Source: Gordonia alkaliphila
GTDB lineage: Bacteria > Actinomycetota > Actinomycetes > Mycobacteriales > Mycobacteriaceae
Direction of reading: 5' to 3'
DNA: 64,000 nt
Assembly: GCF_023017165.1 (NCBI RefSeq)
Contig: NZ_JALKBW010000001.1
Coordinates: forward strand, 1,488,001 to 1,552,000
A model generated the notes under the pieces. The model had not been told where the DNA came from. It worked only from the letters and a program-made list of their open reading frames with translations, and searched no databases. Made by a program: the position numbers and the translations under genes. Position 1 is the first letter of the stretch. The number at the start of each line of letters is the position of its first letter. This document shows, piece after piece, positions 15,601 through 23,830 of this stretch.

Positions 15601-16017
15601 TGTGGCCCCACCCGCGTTGTTGGCGCGGAACAGCACGGTGACGCGCTCGCCGTTGCTGTTGACGATCAGCGCGTTGTTGGTCTGCCGCTGCGCTCCCGGC
15701 GGCATGGTGGTCAGCACGGTGCCCGAGGTGCGGGCGGCCTCGGCCAGCGGCGCGCACGGGATCCGGATGTCCAGCGCCTGGGAGGTCTGGGCGATGAGCG
15801 GGGCGACGATCGACGGATCGTCGGCGTTCAGCTGCTGGCCCTGCGGCCAGGTGATGGTCGCCTGCGTCGTCGACACCGGGACGAAGGGCACCGCGATGGC
15901 GGCCAGCACGGCGATGACGCCCGAGATCGTGGCGAGCATCCGCGCCGACGGAGCCGACAGCGGGGCCGATCGCGGTGGGCGCTCGGTGTCTTCGATCTCA
16001 GTTGTCGGCTCAGGCAC
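12673..16017 (-). CDS. embA: EmbA-type arabinosyltransferase (GT-C)
   Basis: About 1114 residues with the Emb layout: a first membrane helix (ATISGVIAVLAAIAVPFVPV), a first periplasmic domain, many membrane helices and a C-terminal periplasmic domain. The catalytic loop reads GAGAPDDGYILNMGR, with the DDGY pair conserved and the EmbA-like AGAPDD variant. EmbA works with EmbB in making the branched hexa-arabinoside end of arabinogalactan. The start is uncertain: GTG at 16017 gives a plausible cytoplasmic tail (VPEPTTEIED), while a TTG at 16056 would add 13 residues. It ends in a 4-bp overlap with embB. Confidence 0.88.
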   Translation of the reverse strand: MPEPTTEIEDTERPPRSAPLSAPSARMLATISGVIAVLAAIAVPFVPVSTTQATITWPQGQQLNADDPSIVAPLIAQTSQALDIRIPCAPLAEAARTSGTVLTTMPPGAQRQTNNALIVNSNGERVTVLFRANNAGGATLEQLASGDCKNLHIFSSPAGTGAQFVGLGPTKLLPPDTRPQIDGLFTDLSTEQVQSLAAAGLRSTITVDNRYESSASILKTLVMIIAVLATLVALFALYCLDRLRGYRAPPNRRGSATAWIRSLRPRLTDLVVTAVLLIWLFLGAGAPDDGYILNMGRTADAAGYLSNYYRYFGIAEAPFDWYYGFLAQWAKVSPSLLWMHLPALAAGLASWYLLSRVVLPSLGTAVKATGWTGWAAASVFVAFWLPFCAGLRTEGIIVLGTLLVWWAAEKAIATKQLLPAALAALAAAFTLALAPQGVIAVAILLVSARSLLRILVDRRREDPLLSLLAPIAAAGTVVLVVVFRDQTLMTVIEAMKTRYQVGPIIPWSQEFLRYYFLTVTTPDGSIARRIPVLLLFAGAIVTAALLLRRGTIDGVRPRPAWRLVGAFAVTLILFFFIPVKWTIQFGVFAGLAAALAATGTLAVAQAAARSSRNLTVFIAGLLFGLAAVAAGYNAWPYVARYDIAWFDQAPSIAGRPVSSLILILAVIAVAVALWQTLRLDYVKNRGMAHHTAGQPDSSADVRRMAVASSPITVIAALTVLITLAMFGKAVVNRGDAMTSLSNNLASIGGDSCGMADQVLAEPDPNANFLTPANGRSASAALAGTEGVGFTPNGVAGDLSPEPIVSRPGQMHVSGSTSKPFSTVGTLGAGTTGGTGPRTVNGSTVALPFGLNPAITPVLGSYGYQGNAHLRTDWYQLPDRNASPLLVFATAGSVGSIDANGAHIPGQALVVQFGKPGANGEFERIGPNVLPIDPGPKIANRPWRNLRVPMSSAPAGATVMRLVLDDTNLGPMQFLGITPPRAPKLVTLQELVGSQDPTLIDFAVGAFFPCQQPLTFRHGVAQVPQWRILPDYVTMNMQSKTWMSTSGGGLLAITEATTKATVVPTYLNHDWHQDWGTLEKLAPLAPDAATAVVTTERVTQSGLARAGSIRLEPTK

Positions 16018-16072
16018 GACTTCTGAGGTTAGTCGAACAAGCTGAGCACGTCCCAAACGCGCACGGGCGTGG

Positions 16073-19000
16073 TCAGTATCGGATCGGTGCCGGACTCCAC
16101 AGTCCGCTGCGGACCTCGGTGTCGTACTCGATCACGGCGGGGCGCGCCTCGTCGTACGCCGAGTAGCGCTCCAGGGCGCCCCAGTCCCGGCCGATGTCGC
16201 CCTGCAGATAGGTCGCCACCGTCTCCGCGCGTTGGGAGACGTCCAGCCAACCGAGCGGTCCGCCGCCCGGCGCGCTCTGCCAGGCTCCGACGGCCGCGGC
16301 CAGGTCGGCGCCCGGCTTGATCCGCCACATCGGCACCTCGGCGACGCCGGCGTGGAAGTTGAACGGCCGCTGGCACGGCACCACCAGCCCGGACGTCCAG
16401 TCCGCATGGACCGGGTCGGTACTGCCGACGGTGTCCTGCAGAGTGGTCATCTCGGGTAGCCGCGGCGGGGTCACCACCAGGTAGTGGTCCGCGGCCAGGT
16501 TGTGGTCGTCGGCGACGATGCGGATGGCCGTGAGGTTCGACGGCAGTCCGGTCGTATCGATGCGGACGTTCCGCCACGACGGATTGGGGCCCGGATCGAT
16601 CATGGCGATGCCGCCGGTCGGCGACAGCGATCCGTCGGTGGTGGTGGGGCCGATCGGCTCGTCGGTGTATTCCAGGCGGAGTTCGCCCTGGTAGAAGTCG
16701 CCGGCGACGGAGAAGGTGATCAGCGGGCGATCCCGGTAGTCGGTGGGCAGGCGGTACCAGCCGGAGGTGAGGCCGGCCGGGCTCTGGACGTCGCCGGAGT
16801 AGCTGCCCAGGACGGCGGTGCGTTCGGGGTCCAGGCCGAAGGGCAGGGCGGCGAGGCTGCCGTTGAGGCCGGGTGTGCTGATCACGCCGCCGCCGGTGCC
16901 GCCGCTGTTGGCGATGAGTAGATCGGGGTCGGCGGCGGCCGCACCCGCGAGCACGCCGAGGCTGCCCGACGAGGCCCGCGCGTTCACGTCGTCCGGAATG
17001 CCGTTGGCGGAGAACCCGGTGGTGGCGCTGCGATCGGAGCCCGCCGGTTGGCTGGTGGGTCCGGCGAGCGGATCACGCAGGGTCGAGTCCACCGGGGTCA
17101 GCAGATAGTCGCTCGGGTTCGACTCCACCCACACCTTGTCGGCCATACTGCACGGGCGGCCGGCCAGCGCTTCGAGGTTGCTGCGCGGCACCGAGTAGGA
17201 GCCGGACTGGTTGATGCCCGCGACGATGGCCGTGACCAGGGCGAAGGCGACGAGGAGGCCCGCGGCGACGCCCATCGGCGCGCGACCCGGCCAGGCCACG
17301 CTGCGGCGCAGTCGCGGCCACCGCACGTGCTCGGGGTCGTCGAGCACCGGATCGGTGCCGGTGAACGGTTCGCGGAAGTGGAACCAGAGAGCCACCGCGA
17401 GCAGGATCAGCGTCAGGTACAGCAGGACCTGGCCCACCATGGCACCGCCGATGGTCACCTGCCAGACGCCCCACGGCATGCCCCACGCGGAGGAGTAGTA
17501 GTACGAGTTGGGGGCGGTCAGAGCCAGGCCGGCGATGAAGACCACCAACGCCCCGAACAGGGTGCGGTTCCGGCGCGAATGGGTGGCCCCCGCGCTGGCC
17601 GCCACCGCGGCCAGCGCGGCGAGCGCCGCCGCCAGACCGGCGAAGACGCCGAAGTGGTGCGTCCACTTGGTGGGCGTGAACATGAGGAAGAGCAGGGACG
17701 CGAAGGTGATGCCGACGATGCGTTGCGCCGGGCCCGCGGCGGTGCCGGGGATACGGCCCTTCCGGATCAGGACCGCACCGGCCACCACCAGCGAGAGCAC
17801 CATCGCCAGCACGGCGAATCGCCGCATGATGGAGCCGTCGGCGGAGAACGCGAACAGCGAGGAGTAGCGGTCGATCTCGTTGTACCAGTTCGCCGACGGT
17901 CCGACGGCGGTCTTCATGGTGGAGCTCTGCAGGAACGCGGCGAGCGTCAGATTGGTGAACACCACGAACAGGACGAAGGTGCCTGCGGCCAGGATCGGTG
18001 CGAGCAGGCTGAGGTAGGCCCACTTCGCGGCCCGGCCGGTCTGCGCGGTGACCTCCCGGGCCCGCTTGACCAGGGCCAGCAGCATCGGCCGCGCCCCGGC
18101 GACCAGGGCGGCGACGGCCAGCACACCGGTGGGTCCGGCGGCGATGGAGAAGGCGGCGATCAGGCACGCGAGTGCCGCGGGCAGCAGGCGGCCGGTGGCG
18201 ATGGAGCGTTCCACCGAACACCACGCCAGTAGCGCTCCCAGGGCGATGATCGGTTCCGGGCGCAGCCCGTTGTTGAACGGGAACCAGCAGGCCAGGAACA
18301 CCGCGGCGGCTGTCCAGGCCGGTGCCGTGCTCGCCGTGTGCAGGTGGCTGCGGGCCCCGGCGGTGGCGCGACCCAGCCGCGGCAGGATCTCGTGACTGAT
18401 GATGAGCCAGCTCGCGATGCCGCACGCCAGGGCGGGCAGACGCATCCACGGGCTGGCCACGCTGACCTGGCTGAGCAGGCCGAAGACCTGGTAGTACCAG
18501 CCGAACGGCGACTCCGGCGCCCCGAACCAGCGGAAGTAGTTGGCGGTGTAGTCGCTGTCCTGCGCCACCCGCGACATGGTCATCAGATAGCCGTCGTCGG
18601 ACGTGTTGGGCCCCACGAAATGCCAGACGAGCAGCAGACCGATCACCATGCCGTCGCGGGCGTTGAGCCGCCACCAGCGCGCCGGGAACACCCGTCGGTG
18701 GCCGCGGCCGTCGGTGGCGTCCAGACGCGCGAGCGCGAGCAGCGAGATCAACGTGGCCGCGACGCCGACGATGATCGCGAGCCACTTGAGCAGGGTGGGG
18801 CTGGTGCTGTAGCGGGAGTCGATCTGCACGTGCGCGGTCAGGCCGGGCAGATCGGCGGCCGGGCCGGACAGCTGGGTGAACAGGCCGGTAACCTGCGGGC
18901 GCTGGTCGCCGAGGTCGGTGTCGCTGGTCGACGCGGTGCGCGGCTCGCCGTCGTCGTCGCGCAATCCGACGAACGCGGCGGTCACGGCGTCGGCGTCCGC

Positions 19001-19456
19001 GGAGATCGTGATCGCCTGGCAGTCCGCGGCCACGACCTGGTCCAGCGGTGCCGACAGCAGCGGGATGTTGCGGTTGACCACTTCCACGGAACGCTGCGCG
19101 GCAGGATTGTCGGCCGCGCCGGTGACCCGGACGAACAGGCCGCGCTCGGCGGACCTCGGCGCGGACGGAGACGTGGTGGCCAGCAGGATCTGCTGTCCGC
19201 GCGGCAGATCGCCGACGGCGGCGCACGGAATGGAGGCGTCGAGCGTGATGGGTGCGTACGAGATCAGCGGTGCCGACACCGAGTTGACGGTGCCGTCCTG
19301 CGGCCAGCTGATGTCGGCGGTCGTCTGCTGCACCGGCAGCAGAGGAGACAGGAGTGCCAGGAAGAAACCGACGAGGCCCGTGATGATGGCGGTGATCTGG
19401 GCTCGCCGGACAGAGAAGGATGGCACAGGGGCATCGTAGCGATGCCCCCGTGCCAT
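16073..19456 (-). CDS. embC: EmbC-type arabinosyltransferase (GT-C)
   Basis: A 1127-residue Emb protein and first gene of the emb operon. The catalytic loop GPNTSDDGYLMTMSR has the Asp pair and a Met at the ethambutol-relevant position. EmbC elongates the arabinan of lipoarabinomannan in mycobacteria; the same role here is inferred from gene order. The start may be ATG 19456 or GTG 19426. Both lie inside an 18-bp hairpin and neither has a clear ribosome-binding site. The first membrane helix follows at ITAIITGLVGFFLALLSPLL. Confidence 0.88.
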   Translation of the reverse strand: MARGHRYDAPVPSFSVRRAQITAIITGLVGFFLALLSPLLPVQQTTADISWPQDGTVNSVSAPLISYAPITLDASIPCAAVGDLPRGQQILLATTSPSAPRSAERGLFVRVTGAADNPAAQRSVEVVNRNIPLLSAPLDQVVAADCQAITISADADAVTAAFVGLRDDDGEPRTASTSDTDLGDQRPQVTGLFTQLSGPAADLPGLTAHVQIDSRYSTSPTLLKWLAIIVGVAATLISLLALARLDATDGRGHRRVFPARWWRLNARDGMVIGLLLVWHFVGPNTSDDGYLMTMSRVAQDSDYTANYFRWFGAPESPFGWYYQVFGLLSQVSVASPWMRLPALACGIASWLIISHEILPRLGRATAGARSHLHTASTAPAWTAAAVFLACWFPFNNGLRPEPIIALGALLAWCSVERSIATGRLLPAALACLIAAFSIAAGPTGVLAVAALVAGARPMLLALVKRAREVTAQTGRAAKWAYLSLLAPILAAGTFVLFVVFTNLTLAAFLQSSTMKTAVGPSANWYNEIDRYSSLFAFSADGSIMRRFAVLAMVLSLVVAGAVLIRKGRIPGTAAGPAQRIVGITFASLLFLMFTPTKWTHHFGVFAGLAAALAALAAVAASAGATHSRRNRTLFGALVVFIAGLALTAPNSYYYSSAWGMPWGVWQVTIGGAMVGQVLLYLTLILLAVALWFHFREPFTGTDPVLDDPEHVRWPRLRRSVAWPGRAPMGVAAGLLVAFALVTAIVAGINQSGSYSVPRSNLEALAGRPCSMADKVWVESNPSDYLLTPVDSTLRDPLAGPTSQPAGSDRSATTGFSANGIPDDVNARASSGSLGVLAGAAAADPDLLIANSGGTGGGVISTPGLNGSLAALPFGLDPERTAVLGSYSGDVQSPAGLTSGWYRLPTDYRDRPLITFSVAGDFYQGELRLEYTDEPIGPTTTDGSLSPTGGIAMIDPGPNPSWRNVRIDTTGLPSNLTAIRIVADDHNLAADHYLVVTPPRLPEMTTLQDTVGSTDPVHADWTSGLVVPCQRPFNFHAGVAEVPMWRIKPGADLAAAVGAWQSAPGGGPLGWLDVSQRAETVATYLQGDIGRDWGALERYSAYDEARPAVIEYDTEVRSGLWSPAPIRY

Positions 19457-19457
19457 C
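19419..19457. terminator. 18-bp stem hairpin overlapping the embC start
   Basis: Left arm gatggcacaggggcatcg (19419-19436) and right arm cgatgcccccgtgccatc (19440-19457) pair over 18 positions with one mismatch and a three-base loop. It lies downstream of the minus-strand DUF7144-like gene and over the candidate embC starts. It could end the upstream transcript or control embC translation. Confidence 0.55.
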
Positions 19458-19489
19458 GGATCAGGCGTGGTGTGCCGGGAGCGGCGGAA

Positions 19490-19915
19490 TCAGATGTCGC
19501 CGTTCCAGTTGGCCACGGCCCAGATCACCAGGATGTCGATGGCGATGATGAGGATCGACCACCACGGGGTGTAGGGCAGCCAGAGGAAGTTGGCCACGAT
19601 CGACAGCGACGCGATGACGATGGTCAAGATGCGGGCCCAGGTGGCGCCGATGAAGAGGCCGATCGCGATGCAGACGCCGATCACGCCGAGCACTATGTGG
19701 ATCCAACCCCACGTGGTGAGGTTGAAGGCATAGATGTAGTCGGCGGTCACCGCGACGAAGGTTTCGTCGTTGGCGACGGCGGCGATGCCCTGGAAGAAGG
19801 CGAGGACCGAGGCGACCAGCAGCAGCGCGGCGGCGGCCCAGGTGGTGCCGGCAGCCCACGGGTTGCCGGGGTTTCGATCGGGTGCGTATTGCGGGTTGTC
19901 GTTATTGATGGTCAT
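19490..19915 (-). CDS. Small four-helix membrane protein (DUF7144-like)
   Basis: A 141-residue protein with a short polar N terminus (MTINNDNPQYAPDRN) and four hydrophobic segments: LLLVASVLAFFQGIAAV, IHIVLGVIGVCIAIGLFIGA, ILTIVIASLSIVANFL and a final WWSILIIAIDILVIWAV. This matches the DUF7144 family of actinobacterial membrane proteins of unknown function. The start at 19915 is chosen because upstream residues are not protein-like. It diverges from aroQ. Confidence 0.75.
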   Translation of the reverse strand: MTINNDNPQYAPDRNPGNPWAAGTTWAAAALLLVASVLAFFQGIAAVANDETFVAVTADYIYAFNLTTWGWIHIVLGVIGVCIAIGLFIGATWARILTIVIASLSIVANFLWLPYTPWWSILIIAIDILVIWAVANWNGDI

Positions 19916-20043
19916 GGTGTGTAAGTACCACGACGGTTCGGTGCTCGTTGGTTTCTGCTGCACACACGTCGCCACCGAGGACGATATGACGCGGATCGTG
20001 CTGGTCCGGTGATCTGACTGCGATCTCTCGTAGACTTCGCAGC

Positions 20044-20508
20044 ATGTCCACCGATCGTCCTGTCGTCGCTGCACCGCTGCCCATTCTGCTGCTCAACGGG
20101 CCGAACCTGAACATGCTCGGAACGCGGCAACCGGAGGTCTACGGGCCGGCCACCCTCGATGACGTCGTGGCGCTGGTGGAGCGCACCGCGGCGGAAGCGG
20201 GCGTCGGCGTGCTGGCGTTGCAGACCAATCACGAGGGCGAGATGCTCGACGCGATCCACGCGGCGCGCGGTGCGGTCAGCGGCATCGTGATCAACCCGGG
20301 TGCCTGGACGCACACCTCGGTGGCGCTGCACGACGCCCTGGTGATCCCGGAGGTGCCGATCATCGAGGTGCACATCTCGAATGTGCACGCGCGCGAGCCG
20401 TTCCGGCAGCATTCCTATGTGTCGCCGATCGCCGCCGGGGTGATCGCCGGCTTCGGCATCGCGGGCTACGAATACGCCGTCCGGCGACTGGTGACGCTCA
20501 TCTCTTGA
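20044..20508 (+). CDS. aroQ: Type II 3-dehydroquinate dehydratase
   Basis: A 154-residue type II dehydroquinase, the shikimate-pathway enzyme converting 3-dehydroquinate to 3-dehydroshikimate. The N-terminal LLNGPNLNMLGTRQPEVYG contains the conserved Arg and Tyr-containing lid. QTNHEGEM, VINPGAWTHTSVAL (with the His) and EVHISNVHAREPFRQHS (with the catalytic His) follow in order. Length is standard. No other aro genes are adjacent. Confidence 0.95.
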   Translation: MSTDRPVVAAPLPILLLNGPNLNMLGTRQPEVYGPATLDDVVALVERTAAEAGVGVLALQTNHEGEMLDAIHAARGAVSGIVINPGAWTHTSVALHDALVIPEVPIIEVHISNVHAREPFRQHSYVSPIAAGVIAGFGIAGYEYAVRRLVTLIS

Positions 20509-20759
20509 TGCGCCGTCGGCGTCGTCGGACGCGTACGGTGGACCCATCGGTGCTTCGGCACCGCGCGTCGTAGAACGCTCCGGAGATCGCAGCCGATGTC
20601 AATCCTGCCGGCCGATCACTGACTTTCCTGCGGCGAACGGATACGCACACCTGCGTGTTCGCCACCTGACTTCCATGCTGTGGCTCGGCCGCGCCTGTTG
20701 TGCGCGCGGCCCGCTCATGTGCGCCGGGAAGTCCCTAAGCCGTAAAGGGCTGACACCAT
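20509..20759. other. 251-bp leader region before the DEAD-box helicase
   Basis: No convincing reading frame is present. It contains GC-rich self-complementary stretches (for example gcggcgaacggatacgcac / gtgcgtgttcgccacctg-like pairing and a gcgcgcggcc block) and ends in aagggctgacaccATG. A long structured 5' UTR would suit an RNA-helicase gene, but this is inference. Confidence 0.3.
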
Positions 20760-22256
20760 ATGACCACCACTTTCGCTGATCTCGGCGTTCCCTCGCCGAT
20801 CGTCGCCGCGCTGGCCGCCGACGGCAAGACCACCGCGTTCCCGATTCAGGAGCACACGCTCCCCGACAGCCTGGCCGGCCGCGACGTGCTCGGCCGCGGC
20901 AAGACCGGCTCGGGCAAGACCCTGGCCTTCTCCATTCCCCTCGTCGCGCGCCTCGCAGCAGCCGGCCGCAAGCGCACCCCGGGTCGCCCGACCGGACTGA
21001 TCCTGGCGCCCACCCGCGAGCTGGCGACGCAGATCGCCACCGCGCTGACCCCGATGGCCGACGCGATGGGCCTCAAGGTCACCACCGTCTTCGGCGGCGT
21101 GAAGCAGGCCGGCCAGGAGCGCGCGATGCGCGCAGGCGTCGACATCGTCGTCGCCTGCCCCGGTCGACTCGAGGACCTGATGGGCCAGCGCATCGTCTCG
21201 CTCGACGACGTGGCCGTGACCGTGCTCGACGAGGCCGACCACATGGCCGACCTCGGCTTCCTGCCCGGAGTGACCCGGATTCTGAACGCCACCCCCAAGG
21301 GCGGGCAGCGCATGCTGTTCTCCGCCACCCTGGACAACGGCGTCGATAAGCTGGTCAAGCGCTTCCTGAACCAGCCGGTCACGCACTCGCTCGAAGAGGC
21401 CACCAGCCCCGTCGAGAAGATGACGCACCACGTGTTCGAGGTGCGCTCGACCGGTGACAAGAACGACCTCGTCCAGGAGCTGGCCTCCGGCACCGGGCGA
21501 CGGATCCTGTTCATGCGCACCAAGCACCAGGCCAAGAAACTGGCCAAGAAACTCACCGCCGCCGGTATCCCGTCGGTGGACCTGCACGGCAACCTGTCGC
21601 AGAACCAGCGCGACCGCAACCTGGCCTCGTTCGCGGCCGACGACGGCGCCCGCGTCCTCGTCGCCACCGACGTGGCCGCCCGCGGCGTGCACGTGGACGA
21701 CGTCGAGCTGGTGGTCCACGTGGATCCGCCGGCCGAGCACAAGGCCTTCCTGCACCGCTCGGGCCGTACCGCCCGCGCCGGCAGCAACGGCGACGTGGTG
21801 ACGGTGTGCCTGCCCGAGCAGCGCGCCGACCTGCGCAAGATGCTGCAGAAGGCGGCCATCAAGGTGACGCCGCAGCAGGTCACCGCCTCGTCGGCGGCCG
21901 TCGACGAGTTGGTCGGCGAGCGCGCCCCGTACCGGGAGCCCGCTCCGGCACCGGCGCCCCAGCAGCAGCAGCCGCGTCGTCGTTCCGGCGGTGGCGGCGG
22001 CCAGGCCCGGTCGGGTCGCGGCGGCGGGCAGGGTCGTGGCTCCGGTCGCGGTGCGGGCGGCTCCGGCAATGCCGGCAGCACCGGCGGCGGCCGCGGTCGC
22101 GGGACCGGCGGTCGTCGTTCCGACAGCGCCGGCGAGTCCGGCCAGCGCGTGTACACCTCGTCGTCGTCGCAGCAGCGCACCGAGGGCGCCGGCGCCCCGG
22201 CGCAGCGTCGTCGCCGCAGTGCGCGTCGCCCGGCGGGCGCACCCACCGCGCGCTGA
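20760..22256 (+). CDS. DEAD-box ATP-dependent RNA helicase
   Basis: A 498-residue RhlE-like RNA helicase. Motifs in order are the Q motif (FPIQEHTLP), Walker A GRGKTGSGKT, APTRELATQ, DEADHMADLGF (Walker B), SATL, then helicase-C motifs ATDVAARGVHVDD and HRSGRTARAG. From about residue 390 the tail is low-complexity and rich in Gly, Arg and Ser (RGG-like), suited to RNA binding. Such proteins act in ribosome assembly, RNA decay or cold adaptation. It ends at a strong terminator. Confidence 0.93.
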   Translation: MTTTFADLGVPSPIVAALAADGKTTAFPIQEHTLPDSLAGRDVLGRGKTGSGKTLAFSIPLVARLAAAGRKRTPGRPTGLILAPTRELATQIATALTPMADAMGLKVTTVFGGVKQAGQERAMRAGVDIVVACPGRLEDLMGQRIVSLDDVAVTVLDEADHMADLGFLPGVTRILNATPKGGQRMLFSATLDNGVDKLVKRFLNQPVTHSLEEATSPVEKMTHHVFEVRSTGDKNDLVQELASGTGRRILFMRTKHQAKKLAKKLTAAGIPSVDLHGNLSQNQRDRNLASFAADDGARVLVATDVAARGVHVDDVELVVHVDPPAEHKAFLHRSGRTARAGSNGDVVTVCLPEQRADLRKMLQKAAIKVTPQQVTASSAAVDELVGERAPYREPAPAPAPQQQQPRRRSGGGGGQARSGRGGGQGRGSGRGAGGSGNAGSTGGGRGRGTGGRRSDSAGESGQRVYTSSSSQQRTEGAGAPAQRRRRSARRPAGAPTAR

Positions 22257-22277
22257 CCGCGGGTACACCGACAGCGC

Positions 22278-22352
22278 GGTAAAACAACGGCGTCCTGACG
22301 CGACCGAATGCATATATGCCATCGGTCGGCGTCAGGACGCCGTCGTTTTACC
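22278..22352. terminator. About 30-bp inverted repeat after the helicase gene
   Basis: Arms at 22278-22306 and 22322-22352 (ggtaaaac-acggcgtcctgac and its complement) pair over about 30 positions with one mismatch and one bulge. The loop is AT-rich (atgcatatatgcca). The stem is followed by gtttta. It begins 22 bp after the helicase stop and is a strong, probably bidirectional terminator. Confidence 0.8.
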
Positions 22353-22415
22353 AAGCGGATAGTGTCTTCGATGGAATCGCGCCGTCGGCGCTGATCGAGC
22401 GAGAGGTGCCCCGCG

Positions 22416-23066
22416 ATGAACCCGGTCATCGGCGAGATTCTGCCCATGGCGGTGGGCGTGGCGATCTCGCCGATGCCGATCATCGCCGTGATCCTCATGC
22501 TGCTCGGCGGCAGTGCGCGCACCAAGGGCCTCGGCTTCGCCGTGGGTTGGGTGGGCGGCCTCATCGGCGCGACCGCGGTCTTCATCGCCCTCGGCGACGC
22601 CGTGAAGCAGACCGACGAGCCCGGGGCCGCAGTCGGCTGGATCAAGATCGTGCTGGGCAGCGGGCTGCTGATCGCCGGCATCAACCAGTTCCGCGCGCAG
22701 AGCAGCGGCACCCCGAAGTGGCTGACTGCCATCGAGGGACTGACCTGGGCCAAGGCGACCGGGCTCGGCTTCCTGCTCGCTGCCGTGAACCCCAAGAACC
22801 TCATGCTCTGCGCCGCCGCGGGCGTCGCGATCGGCTCGGCCGATCTCGCGATGGGCCCGCTGATCGGCTCAGCTGCCGTCTTCGTGGTGCTGGCCTCCGC
22901 GAGTGTTCTACTTCCGGTGATCGCCTACCTTGTCGCCGCGGACGCGCTCCGTGGCCCGTTGAACGCGATCAAGGAGTGGCTGGACGCGAACAATCAGGCC
23001 GTGATGGCGGTGCTGTTCGTGGTGCTCGGTGTGGTGCTCGTCGGCAAGGGCCTCGGCGGCCTCTGA
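22416..23066 (+). CDS. GAP-family (LysE-like) membrane protein
   Basis: A 216-residue protein with about six hydrophobic segments. It begins MNPVIGEILPMAVGVAISP and includes GFAVGWVGGLIGAT, LLAAVNPKNLMLCAAAG and a C-terminal MAVLFVVLGVVLVGKGL. This fits the GAP/Sap (GPL-addressing protein) family, related to LysE exporters and implicated in glycopeptidolipid or other export in mycobacteria. The substrate cannot be read from sequence. Confidence 0.75.
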   Translation: MNPVIGEILPMAVGVAISPMPIIAVILMLLGGSARTKGLGFAVGWVGGLIGATAVFIALGDAVKQTDEPGAAVGWIKIVLGSGLLIAGINQFRAQSSGTPKWLTAIEGLTWAKATGLGFLLAAVNPKNLMLCAAAGVAIGSADLAMGPLIGSAAVFVVLASASVLLPVIAYLVAADALRGPLNAIKEWLDANNQAVMAVLFVVLGVVLVGKGLGGL

Positions 23067-23069
23067 CCC

Positions 23070-23816
23070 TCAGCCGCGGGCGAGCGCCTGGTCGACGGCG
23101 GTGCGCATGCGGCCCGCCCACTGCGGGCCGTGGCCGGGGAACAGCAGGCGCGCGTCGGTGGCGGCCAGGTTCTCCAGCGAGGCGGCGTTGCGCTCGGGGT
23201 CGTGGGTGAACACCGGGCCCAGGCACTGTGGCCCGGGCGGGGTGGTGGTCGGATGTGCGCTGATCAGGGCGTCGCCGGAGACCAGGGCTTCGCCGTCGGC
23301 CACCAGGAAGGCGCTGTGGCCGCGGGTGTGTCCGGGCGCCGCGATCGGGACCGGTGCGCCGGGGAGCCCGGCGAGGTCGGGAAAGGGGGTGGCGTCGGGC
23401 AGGCCGGTCTTGTCGAGGGCCCCCAGCGGAAGGATCCGGCTCAGCCAGCGCAACACGCGGGGCTGCCAGGCGATGGGTGCCAGGCTCGCCGCGTTCGCCT
23501 GTTCCAGATAGTCGCGCCGAGCGTGGGCCACCTCGTGGGGATCGGCGTAGACGTCGAAGGCGTATTTCTGCCGCAGCTTCACCAGGCCGCCGAGGTGGTC
23601 GACGTGCGCGTGGGTGAGGAGCGCGGCCCGGATCTCCTCGGGGGCGCTGCCGACCCGACGCAACGACTCGGTCACCGCGTCGGCGTGGCCGGGGTAACCG
23701 CCGTCGATCAGGGTCACACCGTCGTCGGCCTGCAGAATCACCCAGTTCACGGTGTCGGTGGCGACGAAATGGGTGCTGCCCGACGCCCCGGTCAGGCTGG
23801 TGATCTGCAGGTCCAC
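23070..23816 (-). CDS. Metallo-beta-lactamase-fold hydrolase
   Basis: A 248-residue MBL-fold enzyme. The metal-binding motif THAHVDHLGG (HxHxDH) is followed by APGHTRGHSAF and VSGDALISAHP, with a C-terminal FPGHGPQW. GTG 23816 is chosen because gggag sits seven bases upstream and the fold begins directly after it. It follows aftA by 14 bp, so it is probably the last gene of the dprE1-dprE2-aftA operon. The actual substrate is unknown; lactonase, glyoxalase II and thioesterase activities all occur in the superfamily. Confidence 0.82.
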   Translation of the reverse strand: MDLQITSLTGASGSTHFVATDTVNWVILQADDGVTLIDGGYPGHADAVTESLRRVGSAPEEIRAALLTHAHVDHLGGLVKLRQKYAFDVYADPHEVAHARRDYLEQANAASLAPIAWQPRVLRWLSRILPLGALDKTGLPDATPFPDLAGLPGAPVPIAAPGHTRGHSAFLVADGEALVSGDALISAHPTTTPPGPQCLGPVFTHDPERNAASLENLAATDARLLFPGHGPQWAGRMRTAVDQALARG

Positions 23817-23830
23817 TCCGCGCTCCCGAA

